Below are positions 1 through 6,145 of a stretch of 8,769 nt of DNA, in pieces. A program made the translations under genes and the position numbers. This DNA is from Polaromonas sp. YR568 (GTDB taxonomy: Bacteria; Pseudomonadota; Gammaproteobacteria; Burkholderiales; Burkholderiaceae): assembly GCA_945871335.1 (NCBI GenBank), contig CAMBWM010000090.1:1-8769 (forward strand). Reading direction: 5' to 3'. The notes beneath the pieces were generated by a model. The model was not told the DNA's origin and did not search any database. It saw nothing but the letters and a program-made list of their open reading frames with translations. The number at the start of each line of letters is the position of its first letter. The stretch's first letter is position 1.

Positions 1-97
1 TGGCCTGCCAGTCGCGGCCTTCACGCAGGCCGCACTCCTCCAGCATGATGTGGACCTTGTGGCCATTGGGCGTGGCCCATGAGTAAACCTTGATCAT
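1..97 (-). CDS. Glutathione S-transferase, N-terminal fragment (cut by window edge)
   Basis: Only the first 32 codons lie in the window. They begin MIKVYSWATPNGHKVHIMLE and continue into a second short segment ending near GRDWQA. This is the start of a thioredoxin-fold GST N-terminal domain. The T-P-N-G-x-K stretch at residues 9-14 resembles the YfcG/YghU (Ure2p-like) group, where Thr and Asn near the N-terminus, rather than a Tyr or Ser, contact glutathione; that role comes from family knowledge. The ATG at 97-95 has a good Shine-Dalgarno (AGGAAA, 5-6 bases upstream), which fixes the start. It lies 163 bases downstream of the kinase gene on the same strand, so it may have its own promoter, but I could not pick a convincing one. 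The C-terminal helical domain is outside the window, so the substrate class is unknown. Confidence 0.82.
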   Translation of the reverse strand, partial: MIKVYSWATPNGHKVHIMLEECGLREGRDWQA

Positions 98-260
98 CTT
101 GTTTCCTGATGTGATGCAAAAAATAAGTCTTCACTTTAGTACAAAGCCACCCGGCTTGCAGTCTGCTTGCGCCTGCAGTCTTGGTTTTTTTGCCTGAGCT
201 ATTTGATCCAGTTGTCCTGGGTGCGCATGGAAAAGGGTCTTAAAAAAACGTTTAAGGCGC

Positions 261-1358
261 TCAGTGTTTGCGCTGACTTTCCTGGGCAAAGCGCCAGGCT
301 AACCCTGCCAGCGGCCTAGCCCCTGCGGCAGAGGCTACTGCCTGCGCACTGGCAGCGGTGCCTGCTTCGACCCGCTTGGCGATGCCTTGCAAGATGGCGG
401 CCATGCGAAACAGGTTGTAGGCGAGGTAAAAATCCCAGTCGCTCAGCAAGGCTTCGGGCGTGCTCAGCCCGGTACGCTCACAGTAACGTCGCACGTAGTC
501 AGCTTCTGTCGGAATACCCAGGCCGTGCAGGTCCAAGCCGCCGATGCCGCGAAATGTGCCAGGCGGTATGTGCCAGCCCATGCATTGGTAGCTCAGGTCG
601 GCCAGTGGGTGCCCCAAGGTTGAAAGTTCCCAGTCAAGAACTGCGAGCACGCGCGGCTCTGTAGGGTGAAAAATCAGGTTATCGAGTCTGAAGTCGCCGT
701 GGACGATGGAGACCATGTCAGGGTCCATCGCCGCTGGCGGCACATGGGTAGGAAGCCAGGCCATGAGTTGGTCCATCTCGTCGATGGGCTCGGTGATGGA
801 GGCCTTGTACTGTTTGCTCCACCGGCCGATCTGGCGTTCGAAATAGTTGCCCGGCTTGCCGTAATCGGCCAGTCCCCGGGCCGCAAATGGCACGCGGTGC
901 AGCGCGCTGATGACGCGGTTCATTTCGTCGTAAATTTCGGCGCGTTCGGCCTTTGTCATGCCGGGCAGGGACTGATCCCAAAGTACCCGGCCTTCGATAA
1001 ATTCCATGACGTAAAAAGCCCTGCCGATCACCGACTCGTCTTCGCACAGGCAATGCATACGGGGCGCCGGTACATCGGTGCCGGCCAGGCCTTGCATGAC
1101 CTTGAACTCTCTCTCAACCGCGTGCGCCGAGGGCAACAGCTTGGCCACCGGGCCTGGCTTGGCGCGCATCACATAGGCGTGCCTTGGTGTGATGAGTTTG
1201 TAGGTGGGGTTCGATTGCCCGCCATTGAACATCTGCACCTTCAGCGGGCCTTGAAAACCTTCTAAGCGATCAGACAGGTAAGCGCTCAGCGCTGCGATGT
1301 CAAAAGCATGCGCCCCGGTGACTGCGCGGGTGCCGATGAAATGGTCAAAATTGCTCAT
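261..1358 (-). CDS. APH-family phosphotransferase (ACAD10/ACAD11/LvaA-like kinase)
   Basis: A 365-residue soluble protein of the aminoglycoside phosphotransferase/choline kinase fold, in the branch related to the kinase domains of ACAD10 and ACAD11. Seen directly: glycine-rich nucleotide loop FNGGQSNPTY (residues 44-53), candidate ATP-binding lysine in VMRAKPG (K67), the Brenner motif HGDFRLDN (220-227, catalytic D222 and N227), and metal-binding D242 in VLDWE. All catalytic residues are present. The family does not imply antibiotic resistance: known relatives act on 4-hydroxyacyl-CoAs, such as LvaA in levulinate catabolism. A role on a hydroxyacyl-CoA here is inferred from the upstream acyl-CoA genes. 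The ATG at 1358 is the farthest upstream possible, because an in-frame TGA lies two codons before it. No Shine-Dalgarno is visible, and the start codon sits in an inverted repeat, so translation is probably coupled to the hydratase gene 28 bases upstream. Confidence 0.88.
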   Translation of the reverse strand: MSNFDHFIGTRAVTGAHAFDIAALSAYLSDRLEGFQGPLKVQMFNGGQSNPTYKLITPRHAYVMRAKPGPVAKLLPSAHAVEREFKVMQGLAGTDVPAPRMHCLCEDESVIGRAFYVMEFIEGRVLWDQSLPGMTKAERAEIYDEMNRVISALHRVPFAARGLADYGKPGNYFERQIGRWSKQYKASITEPIDEMDQLMAWLPTHVPPAAMDPDMVSIVHGDFRLDNLIFHPTEPRVLAVLDWELSTLGHPLADLSYQCMGWHIPPGTFRGIGGLDLHGLGIPTEADYVRRYCERTGLSTPEALLSDWDFYLAYNLFRMAAILQGIAKRVEAGTAASAQAVASAAGARPLAGLAWRFAQESQRKH

Positions 1359-1387
1359 GACTCAGTTTATGCATGGAACTGAGTCAT
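1357..1387. repeat. Perfect 11-bp inverted repeat spanning the hydratase-kinase gap
   Basis: Arms ATGACTCAGTT (1357-1367) and AACTGAGTCAT (1377-1387) are exact reverse complements around a 9-base loop. It fills the whole gap between the hydratase stop codon and the kinase start, and one arm contains bases of the kinase ATG. There is no following T-run, so it is not a standard intrinsic terminator. On the minus strand the hydratase stop overlaps an ATG (TAATG) that opens a 6-codon reading frame through the hairpin. Possible roles are control of kinase translation, protection of an mRNA end, or a palindromic protein-binding site; the sequence alone does not decide. Confidence 0.75.
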
Positions 1388-2166
1388 TAAAAATAGTGCG
1401 GCTTGCGTTTTTGCAAAAAAGCCTCAATACCTTCCCCGGCGTTACGGTGGTAAAGATTTTTTACAAAATGATCGCGCTCGCTGGCAAGTTGCTCGCTGAG
1501 CGTGTTGCCCTGAGCTTCATTGATGAGTTCTTTCACACTGGCCAGTACGTTAGGTGCCCGCTCATTGAGCTGCTGGGCCAGTTGCAATGCTGCACTCAAA
1601 GATTGACCTGCCGGTGGCACTGTATAGACCAGACCCAAGGTGAATAGTTGTGACGCAGTTATTCGTTCACCCAGCATCAACAAGCGGGCGACCACGGTGC
1701 GCGGTAGGGCGCGCGCAAGCGTCCAGCTGCCGCCGCCATCGGGAGACAGTCCGACGGTGCTATGGGCCATGACAAACACAGCGGTCTCGGCTGCCACCAT
1801 GAAATCGCAGGCCAGCGCCAGTGAAAACCCGGCGCCCGCGGCAGCGCCTTCCACAGCAGCGATCACCGGTTTGGGGAAGGTGCGGACAGAGTCAACCCAG
1901 CTGTGCAAGGCCTCGATACTTTGCGCCTGAACTTCTGAAGGTTTTTGCCGGTTGGCCAGCAGTCTGTGCAGGTCTGCGCCGGCACAAAAGGTGGGGCCTT
2001 CACCAGTGATGACGACACTGCGAATTTCCGGGTTGTTCTCGGCTGCGTTCAGTGCTTCGACACCGGCTGCGTAAATTTCGGGGCCCAGTGCATTGCGGTG
2101 CTCGGGGTTGCTGAGCGTCAGTATCAGCGTGCTACCTTCGCTGGTGCTTTTCAGGGCGCCTGCCAT
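1387..2166 (-). CDS. Enoyl-CoA hydratase/isomerase family protein, PaaG-like or alternative oxepin-CoA hydrolase type
   Basis: A 259-residue crotonase-fold protein of normal family length. Seen: the first oxyanion-hole segment FCAGADL (60-66), the second at AAGAG (109-113), and a C-terminal family signature with ERDHF and AFLQKRKP. The two glutamates of classical enoyl-CoA hydratase (Glu144 and Glu164 in the rat enzyme) align with S115 and H135, while D143 in GLSPDGGGSW matches the catalytic aspartate of PaaG-type isomerases. Simple hydration of 2-enoyl-CoA is therefore not the safest call. Isomerisation or ring hydrolysis of a CoA thioester, as in phenylacetate breakdown, is more likely; I recall very similar Burkholderiales proteins named oxepin-CoA hydrolase, alternative type. 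Its ATG comes one base after the dehydrogenase TGA, with Shine-Dalgarno AGAGGAAAG inside that gene's end, so the two are co-transcribed. Substrate unknown. Confidence 0.88.
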   Translation of the reverse strand: MAGALKSTSEGSTLILTLSNPEHRNALGPEIYAAGVEALNAAENNPEIRSVVITGEGPTFCAGADLHRLLANRQKPSEVQAQSIEALHSWVDSVRTFPKPVIAAVEGAAAGAGFSLALACDFMVAAETAVFVMAHSTVGLSPDGGGSWTLARALPRTVVARLLMLGERITASQLFTLGLVYTVPPAGQSLSAALQLAQQLNERAPNVLASVKELINEAQGNTLSEQLASERDHFVKNLYHRNAGEGIEAFLQKRKPHYF

Positions 2167-2167
2167 T

Positions 2168-3688
2168 TCAGCTTTCCTCTTGCAGCAGACTCAGACCGAT
2201 GGCACCTCGACGGCGCAGCCAGGGTGAAGGCCGGTAGCGAGGGTCACCGTAAACGGTTTGCATATTGAACAAGATTTCCAGCATATTGGTCGGCCCGTAA
2301 AGATTACCCATGGCCAGCGGCCCCTGCGGGTACCCCAGCCCAAGGGTGACGGCGGTTTCCAGGTCTTGCGGGCTGCAGATGCCTTGCTGGCACATGTCGC
2401 TGGCAATGTTGACAATATGGGCCAATACGCGCTGTGTGACAAAGCCGCCACTGTCACGGATCACGCTGACGGCCTTGCCGTCGCGTGCAAACAGCGCGTG
2501 GGCGGCGTCGCGCATGTCTGCGCGAGTGGCCGGGTTGGTTGCCAAAACCCGGCGTTTGGTTTGTGCATCGTCTATCAACATGTCGATGCCAACGGTACGC
2601 GCCGGGTCAAGTCGCTCGACCACGGCCACGGTGGTGATGTCAAATCCCAGCGGCGCCACCAGCGTCAGGGCGTTGATTGAGGGCGATGAGCCGGTCTCGA
2701 TGCTTGCGCCCAGGGTTTTCAAAAGCAGCAGAAGTTCGGCGCGGCGCGAGGCGCGTGGCGACACCCACACCGGCGGCATGTCAGTGAGAACGGGGGTAGG
2801 GGCCTCGGCTGGCCATTCGGCCACACCCTTGGCGTAGTTGTAAAAACCTTCCCCGGTTTTTTTACCCAGCAGGCCGCCAGCCAGCCGCTGCGCCGTGATG
2901 ACGCTGGGGCGGTAGCGTGGCTCTTCGTAGTATTGACGGTAAATGGATTCCATCACCGGGTGCGATACGTCCAGCGCGGTCAGGTCCATCAACTCGAAGG
3001 GGCCGAGCTTGAAGCCGGCCTGGTCTTTCAAGATACGGTCTATGGTGGCGAAATCGGCAATGCCTTCGCCCACGATGCGCAGCGCTTCTGTGCCGTAACC
3101 CCGTCCTGCGTGGTTGACGATAAAGCCTGGTGTGTCTCGCGCCTGCACGGGCGTGTGACCCATTTGACGGGCGTATTGCGTAAGTGCCTCGCAGCATTTG
3201 GCGCTGGTTTTCAGCCCGCTGATGACCTCGACCACCTTCATCAGGGGCACCGGGTTGAAAAAATGGTAGCCGGCAAAGCGCTCAGGATGCTTCAGTCCGG
3301 CGGCAATTGCCGTGATCGATAAAGAGGAGGTGTTGGTGACAAGGGTTGCCTGCTCTGAGACGATGTCCTCGAGCTCAGTGAAAAGTGCTTTCTTGACGTC
3401 AAGTCGCTCTACGATGGCTTCGATCACCAACTCGCAGTCGCTCAACTCGGCCAGTGTGGCGGGTAACGTCAGCCGCGCCAGACAAGTGGCGGCATCTTGG
3501 GCGTTCATCTTGCCCTTGGCCACAAGTTTGTCCCATTGGCCTGACATCGATTGGCGGGCCCGGGCGCTGGCACTGGGGTCCTTGTCGAACAACTTGACCA
3601 GGCTGCCGGCCTGCGCCGCGATCTGGGTAATGCCTTGACCCATAGCGCCGGCACCTATGACGGCGATTGTTTTGTAGCGAGTTGTCAT
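2168..3688 (-). CDS. 3-hydroxyacyl-CoA dehydrogenase, PaaH/PaaC type
   Basis: A 506-residue cytoplasmic enzyme that oxidises L-3-hydroxyacyl-CoA to 3-oxoacyl-CoA with NAD+. Domains in order: Rossmann NAD-binding domain (about 7-185, GAGAMG at 12-17), a first C-terminal dehydrogenase domain (about 187-285), a linker with a degenerate middle part, and a second copy of the C-terminal domain (about 410-500). Catalytic residues align exactly with human HADH by spacing: S121 (NTSS), H142 (HFFNP), E154 and N192 (PGFIVN). Length and duplicated C-terminal domain match the PaaH/PaaC branch that acts late in phenylacetate degradation, but no other paa gene is in the window, so the physiological substrate is open and I give no symbol. 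It starts 6 bases after the D-2-hydroxyacid dehydrogenase stop, with no clear Shine-Dalgarno, suggesting translational coupling. Confidence 0.93.
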   Translation of the reverse strand: MTTRYKTIAVIGAGAMGQGITQIAAQAGSLVKLFDKDPSASARARQSMSGQWDKLVAKGKMNAQDAATCLARLTLPATLAELSDCELVIEAIVERLDVKKALFTELEDIVSEQATLVTNTSSLSITAIAAGLKHPERFAGYHFFNPVPLMKVVEVISGLKTSAKCCEALTQYARQMGHTPVQARDTPGFIVNHAGRGYGTEALRIVGEGIADFATIDRILKDQAGFKLGPFELMDLTALDVSHPVMESIYRQYYEEPRYRPSVITAQRLAGGLLGKKTGEGFYNYAKGVAEWPAEAPTPVLTDMPPVWVSPRASRRAELLLLLKTLGASIETGSSPSINALTLVAPLGFDITTVAVVERLDPARTVGIDMLIDDAQTKRRVLATNPATRADMRDAAHALFARDGKAVSVIRDSGGFVTQRVLAHIVNIASDMCQQGICSPQDLETAVTLGLGYPQGPLAMGNLYGPTNMLEILFNMQTVYGDPRYRPSPWLRRRGAIGLSLLQEES

Positions 3689-3694
3689 GTTGTT

Positions 3695-4702
3695 TTAGCG
3701 GCGAACCTGGAGCGCGCCTGGATTGACGATGTTCGTCGGTGTGCCTTTGATGAAATTGACAACATTGTCAAAAGCAGCTCCGAAATAAAGCTCATAGCTT
3801 TCTTGCTCAACATAACCGATATGGGGCGTGCAAATACAGTTTTCGAGCCGCAGCAAAGAGTGACCCTGCAATATAGGCTCAGACTCGAAAACGTCTATTG
3901 CTGCCATGCCTGGGCGTCCCCTGTTAAGGGCGGTGACCAGAGCATCCGGCTTAATCAGTTCAGCGCGCGAGGTGTTGACCAGCAGCGCCGTGGTTTTCAT
4001 GAGCGACAGATCCTCGAACGTGACAATGCCGCGTGTTAGGTCATTCAGCCGCAAATGCAGGGTCAGCACGTCAGACTGAGCAAAAAAATCCTCTTTGTTG
4101 TCAGCCAGTTCGAAGCCGTCGGCCAGCGCCTGTTCACGCGAGGCCTCTCGACCCCAGACCAGCACACGCATGCCAAAAGCGCGGCCGTAGCCGGCGATGA
4201 TCTTGCCGATTTTCCCGTAGCTCCAGATACCCAGAGTTTTGCCTTTGAGAACCGTGCCCAAACCAAAGTTAACCGGCATTGAACTTGATTTCAGACCGGA
4301 CTGTTGCCAGGCACCATGTTTGAGGTGGCTGATGTATTGGGGCAGTCGACGTATTGCTGTCATGATCAGAGCCCAGGTCATTTCTGCCGGTGCAATCGGT
4401 GAACCCGTGCCTTCTGCCACCACAATGCCACGTTCTGTGCAGGCGGCCACGTCAATGTGATCACTGACTTTGCCGGTTTGCACAATCAGTTTGAGCTTGG
4501 GTAGTTTTTCGATCAATGTGCGCGGCATGTGCGTGCGCTCACGGATCAAAACGACCACGTCTGCATCTTTCAGGCGAACCGACAACTGGCCAATGCCCTT
4601 GACAGTATTGGTGTAGACCTTTGCTTGGTAGGCGTCGAGTTTGGAGGCGCATTGCAGCTTGCGAACCGCGTCCTGGTAGTCATCAAGAATCACAATATTC
4701 AT
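3695..4702 (-). CDS. D-2-hydroxyacid dehydrogenase family protein (PGDH/GHPR-like)
   Basis: A 335-residue NAD(P)-dependent dehydrogenase interconverting a 2-oxo acid and a D-2-hydroxy acid. The catalytic triad is visible: R246 (NTSRAEL), E275 (DVFESEP) and H294 (CTPHIGY). The C-terminal half (about 105-295) is the nucleotide-binding domain. Two oddities: the Rossmann motif reads S-Y-G-K-I-G at 161-166, with Ser161 (codon AGC) where GxGxxG normally has its first glycine. The residue after the second strand is not the usual acidic one but G184-R185 (VLVWGRE), which in this fold often goes with NADP+ preference; that is inference. It heads a tight group with the two acyl-CoA enzymes and the kinase. 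No convincing promoter or Shine-Dalgarno is seen in the 95 bases upstream. It may feed or drain a 2-hydroxy acid linked to the pathway, or simply be co-transcribed. Confidence 0.9.
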   Translation of the reverse strand: MNIVILDDYQDAVRKLQCASKLDAYQAKVYTNTVKGIGQLSVRLKDADVVVLIRERTHMPRTLIEKLPKLKLIVQTGKVSDHIDVAACTERGIVVAEGTGSPIAPAEMTWALIMTAIRRLPQYISHLKHGAWQQSGLKSSSMPVNFGLGTVLKGKTLGIWSYGKIGKIIAGYGRAFGMRVLVWGREASREQALADGFELADNKEDFFAQSDVLTLHLRLNDLTRGIVTFEDLSLMKTTALLVNTSRAELIKPDALVTALNRGRPGMAAIDVFESEPILQGHSLLRLENCICTPHIGYVEQESYELYFGAAFDNVVNFIKGTPTNIVNPGALQVRR

Positions 4703-4779
4703 GCTGATATTGTGCCTGCAAGCCGAGGAAGCATGCTGGGCTGCTGGCCTGAATTCTTAGGGCAGGTCTACAAACGCTC

Positions 4780-4798
4780 AGCCCGAGTCCCCAGGGCT
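4780..4798 (-). terminator. Weak hairpin at the end of the small hypothetical gene
   Basis: AGCCC (4780-4784) and GGGCT (4794-4798) can pair around a 9-base loop, overlapping the stop codon of the upstream small gene. The following minus-strand sequence has only a run of three T. At best this is a weak or attenuating terminator between the small gene and the acyl-CoA operon. Confidence 0.2.
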
Positions 4799-5178
4799 TA
4801 ATGTGCGCGCTGTGTCTGACTCATGCGTTCGAGTTCAGCGCAAACGTCGGCCATGCGACCCGAGATCACCATGCGACCGGCGCAGGCCGGACTGGCACCA
4901 GGTTCAAACTCGCGCAAAACTCGCAAGCGCGATGGCCCCCGTCCTTGGACGGCGTGTGTGCGTGCCTGAAAGCAGGTCAGGGGTTTAGCCCCCAGCAAAG
5001 GCCGCTGCTGAGCTGGCTTGGCGATACCCGACAAGCTTTTGCCCAGCTTGTTTTGACCGTAGCATTCCTCAAAAGGCTTGAGTTTCGCTGGAGTGGTAAC
5101 AAACCAGCTTAAAAAGCCGTGCAGTGGCGCCCACAGACCGGCAAGATGACCCGAAGTAAAAGAAGCACTGGTTCCCAT
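4798..5178 (-). CDS. Small hypothetical protein downstream of lexA
   Basis: A 126-residue protein I cannot assign to a named family. The N-terminal 28 residues are hydrophobic and aromatic (LWAPLHGFLSWFV around 15-27) but too polar and short for a clear membrane segment or signal peptide. The middle (40-80) is basic, with no recognisable motif. The C-terminal 45 residues look like the conserved part: an amphipathic RLRVLREFEPG (84-94), then C99 in PACAGRMVISGRMADVC ending at C113, then an acidic helix. I have the impression of similar tails in small Comamonadaceae proteins but cannot name a domain. The ATG at 5178 has a Shine-Dalgarno CGGAG about 6 bases upstream, supporting it as a real gene. 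It lies 147 bases after lexA and 95 before the D-2-hydroxyacid dehydrogenase, on the same strand, so co-transcription with lexA is possible. Confidence 0.6.
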   Translation of the reverse strand: MGTSASFTSGHLAGLWAPLHGFLSWFVTTPAKLKPFEECYGQNKLGKSLSGIAKPAQQRPLLGAKPLTCFQARTHAVQGRGPSRLRVLREFEPGASPACAGRMVISGRMADVCAELERMSQTQRAH

Positions 5179-5213
5179 GATGACTCCGATTGAGTGATGA
5201 CACAGGCAGGATT

Positions 5214-5242
5214 TCTAAACGGCCAGAGGCCACGGTTTTCAA
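5214..5242 (-). promoter_or_regulatory. Possible sigma-70 promoter for the small hypothetical gene
   Basis: On the minus strand, TTGAAA (5237-5242, five of six matches to the -35 consensus) is followed after 17 bases by TTTAGA (5214-5219), a weak -10. It lies about 36 bases upstream of the start codon. Spacing is ideal but the -10 is poor, so this is only a candidate. Confidence 0.3.
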
Positions 5243-5291
5243 CACCAGGGTGTGGGTTCCTCATCAGAACCCGACGCCCGCCACCTGGCGC

Positions 5292-5313
5292 GAAAAATTT
5301 GGGGTGATTTTTC
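5292..5313. repeat. AT-rich inverted repeat just downstream of lexA
   Basis: GAAAAAT (5292-5298) and ATTTTTC (5307-5313) pair exactly around an 8-base loop, starting 12 bases after the lexA stop. The stem is nearly all A-T and lacks a GC core, so it is a poor terminator; it may only mark the 3' end region of lexA. Confidence 0.3.
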
Positions 5314-5325
5314 AGTACCGAAGGC

Positions 5326-6027
5326 TCACATCAGCATGGTGTTGCGGATCAGACCGACGGCCAGGCCTTCGATTTCAAAGGGCTCACCGGGCTGTACGAT
5401 GATGGTCTCGAAGTCCGGGTTTTCTGGCAGGAGTTCGATATGGTTTTTGGTCCGGCGCAGCCGCTTAACCGTAACTTCATCACCGAGGCGCGCCACCACA
5501 ATCTGACCGTTGCGCGCTTCTTTGTTTTGTTGCACGGCGAGCAGGTCGCCATCCATGATGCCTACGTCGCGCATGCTCATACCCCGTACTTTGAGGAGGT
5601 AGTCAGGCTGGCGCTGAAACAAGCTGGACTCAAAGTAGTAGGTTTGCTCAATGTGCTCCTGCGCGAGAATAGGGCTGCCGGCGGCAACCCGCCCCACCAG
5701 AGGCAAGGCGAGCTGGGCTAGGCTTTGCAAGGGCAGGGAAAATTGTTTGTTGCGTGACTCATTGAGTGAGCGCAGGGTGTCACTGCGAAGTCGGATACCG
5801 CGTGAAGTGCCGCTGACCAGCTCAATGGCGCCTTTGCGAGCCAGAGCTTGCAGATGCTCTTCGGCGGCGTTGGCGGACTTGAAGCCCAACTCGCTGGCAA
5901 TTTCTGCGCGCGTAGGGGGTGCGCCGGTTCGGGCGATGGCGCTTTGAATCAGCTCGAGGATCTGTTGCTGCCTTGCTGTGAGCTTGGGGCCTTCCGCCAG
6001 GCGGGAAATGTCGCTGAGAATGGTCAT
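5326..6027 (-). CDS. lexA: LexA, SOS-response repressor and autoprotease
   Basis: A 233-residue LexA, about 30 residues longer than the 202-residue E. coli protein because of an N-terminal extension and a longer linker. It represses DNA-damage genes and cleaves itself when RecA filaments form on single-stranded DNA. Seen: winged-helix DNA-binding domain (about 14-81) with recognition helix SANAAEEH (51-58) matching the E. coli specificity for CTGT-N8-ACAG operators; cleavage site A116-G117 within GRVAAGSP; catalytic S151 (GMSM) and K188 (TVKRL). The Ser-Lys and cleavage-Ser spacings (37 and 34) equal those of E. coli. Start choice: AGGAG lies 7 bases before the ATG at 6027, while an out-of-frame ATG five bases further upstream is too close to it. 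Two LexA boxes lie upstream, so it is autoregulated. Confidence 0.98.
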   Translation of the reverse strand: MTILSDISRLAEGPKLTARQQQILELIQSAIARTGAPPTRAEIASELGFKSANAAEEHLQALARKGAIELVSGTSRGIRLRSDTLRSLNESRNKQFSLPLQSLAQLALPLVGRVAAGSPILAQEHIEQTYYFESSLFQRQPDYLLKVRGMSMRDVGIMDGDLLAVQQNKEARNGQIVVARLGDEVTVKRLRRTKNHIELLPENPDFETIIVQPGEPFEIEGLAVGLIRNTMLM

Positions 6028-6088
6028 GGCATGGCTCCTGTTGAAGTTTCGCGTTCGCTGCTGTGTTCTGTGCCGGGATTGTTGTAGG

Positions 6089-6108
6089 TACTGTTTTAAT
6101 AACCAGTA
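6089..6108. promoter_or_regulatory. LexA (SOS) box 1
   Basis: TACTG-N10-CAGTA, with all ten outer bases matching the E. coli-type consensus and an AT-rich core. It covers the proposed lexA -10 element and the possible extended -10 of the divergent asparaginase. Confidence 0.92.
6092..6100 (+). promoter_or_regulatory. Possible extended -10 element for the asparaginase
   Basis: TGTTTTAAT fits TG-N-TATAAT with one mismatch. No good -35 is seen 17 bases upstream, which an extended -10 tolerates. It predicts transcription starting near 6107 and a leader of about 39 bases. It lies inside LexA box 1, so LexA would be expected to block it. This is inference from sequence alone. Confidence 0.35.
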
Positions 6109-6124
6109 ACTGTATTTTTATCCA
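6096..6124 (-). promoter_or_regulatory. lexA promoter
   Basis: Minus-strand TGGATA (6119-6124; four of six matches) and TATTAA (6096-6101; four of six) are separated by 17 bases. The -35 lies in LexA box 2 and the -10 in box 1, the expected arrangement for autorepression. Transcription would start near 6089, giving a leader of about 60 bases. Confidence 0.6.
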
Positions 6125-6127
6125 GTT
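6108..6127. promoter_or_regulatory. LexA (SOS) box 2
   Basis: AACTG-N10-CAGTT, a symmetric match to CTG-N10-CAG with an AT-rich core. Its centre is 19 bp from that of box 1, and the two boxes share one base at 6108. Two tandem boxes before lexA recall the E. coli lexA operator pair. Its right edge is 18 bases from the asparaginase ATG. Confidence 0.88.
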
Positions 6128-6145
6128 TTTGAAAGTTTGCAAGCG

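Noticed and set aside
158..181. Direct repeat of TGCAGTCT in the GST upstream region
   Set aside because: Two short copies only, no symmetry or known operator pattern; expected by chance at this scale.
197..226. Short minus-strand frame ATG to TAG (M-R-T-Q-D-N-W-I-K) between the kinase and GST genes
   Set aside because: Nine codons, no ribosome site, no recognisable product; too little to call a gene or a remnant.
239..256. CTTAAA...TTTAAG inverted repeat after the kinase stop as a terminator
   Set aside because: Six-base stem of only A-T-rich pairs, with the T-run in the loop rather than after the stem.
666..1265. Plus-strand 199-residue open frame inside the kinase gene
   Set aside because: Lies opposite a well-supported gene with all family motifs; no recognisable protein features, so a shadow frame.
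261..1358. Aminoglycoside resistance gene
   Set aside because: Shares the fold and the HGD-x4-N motif, but the sequence and neighbours fit the ACAD10/11- and LvaA-like metabolic branch.
6137..6145. TTG start adding M-Q-A to the asparaginase
   Set aside because: It leaves almost no space after the only possible ribosome site and lengthens the protein beyond the normal family start; ATG at 6146 preferred.
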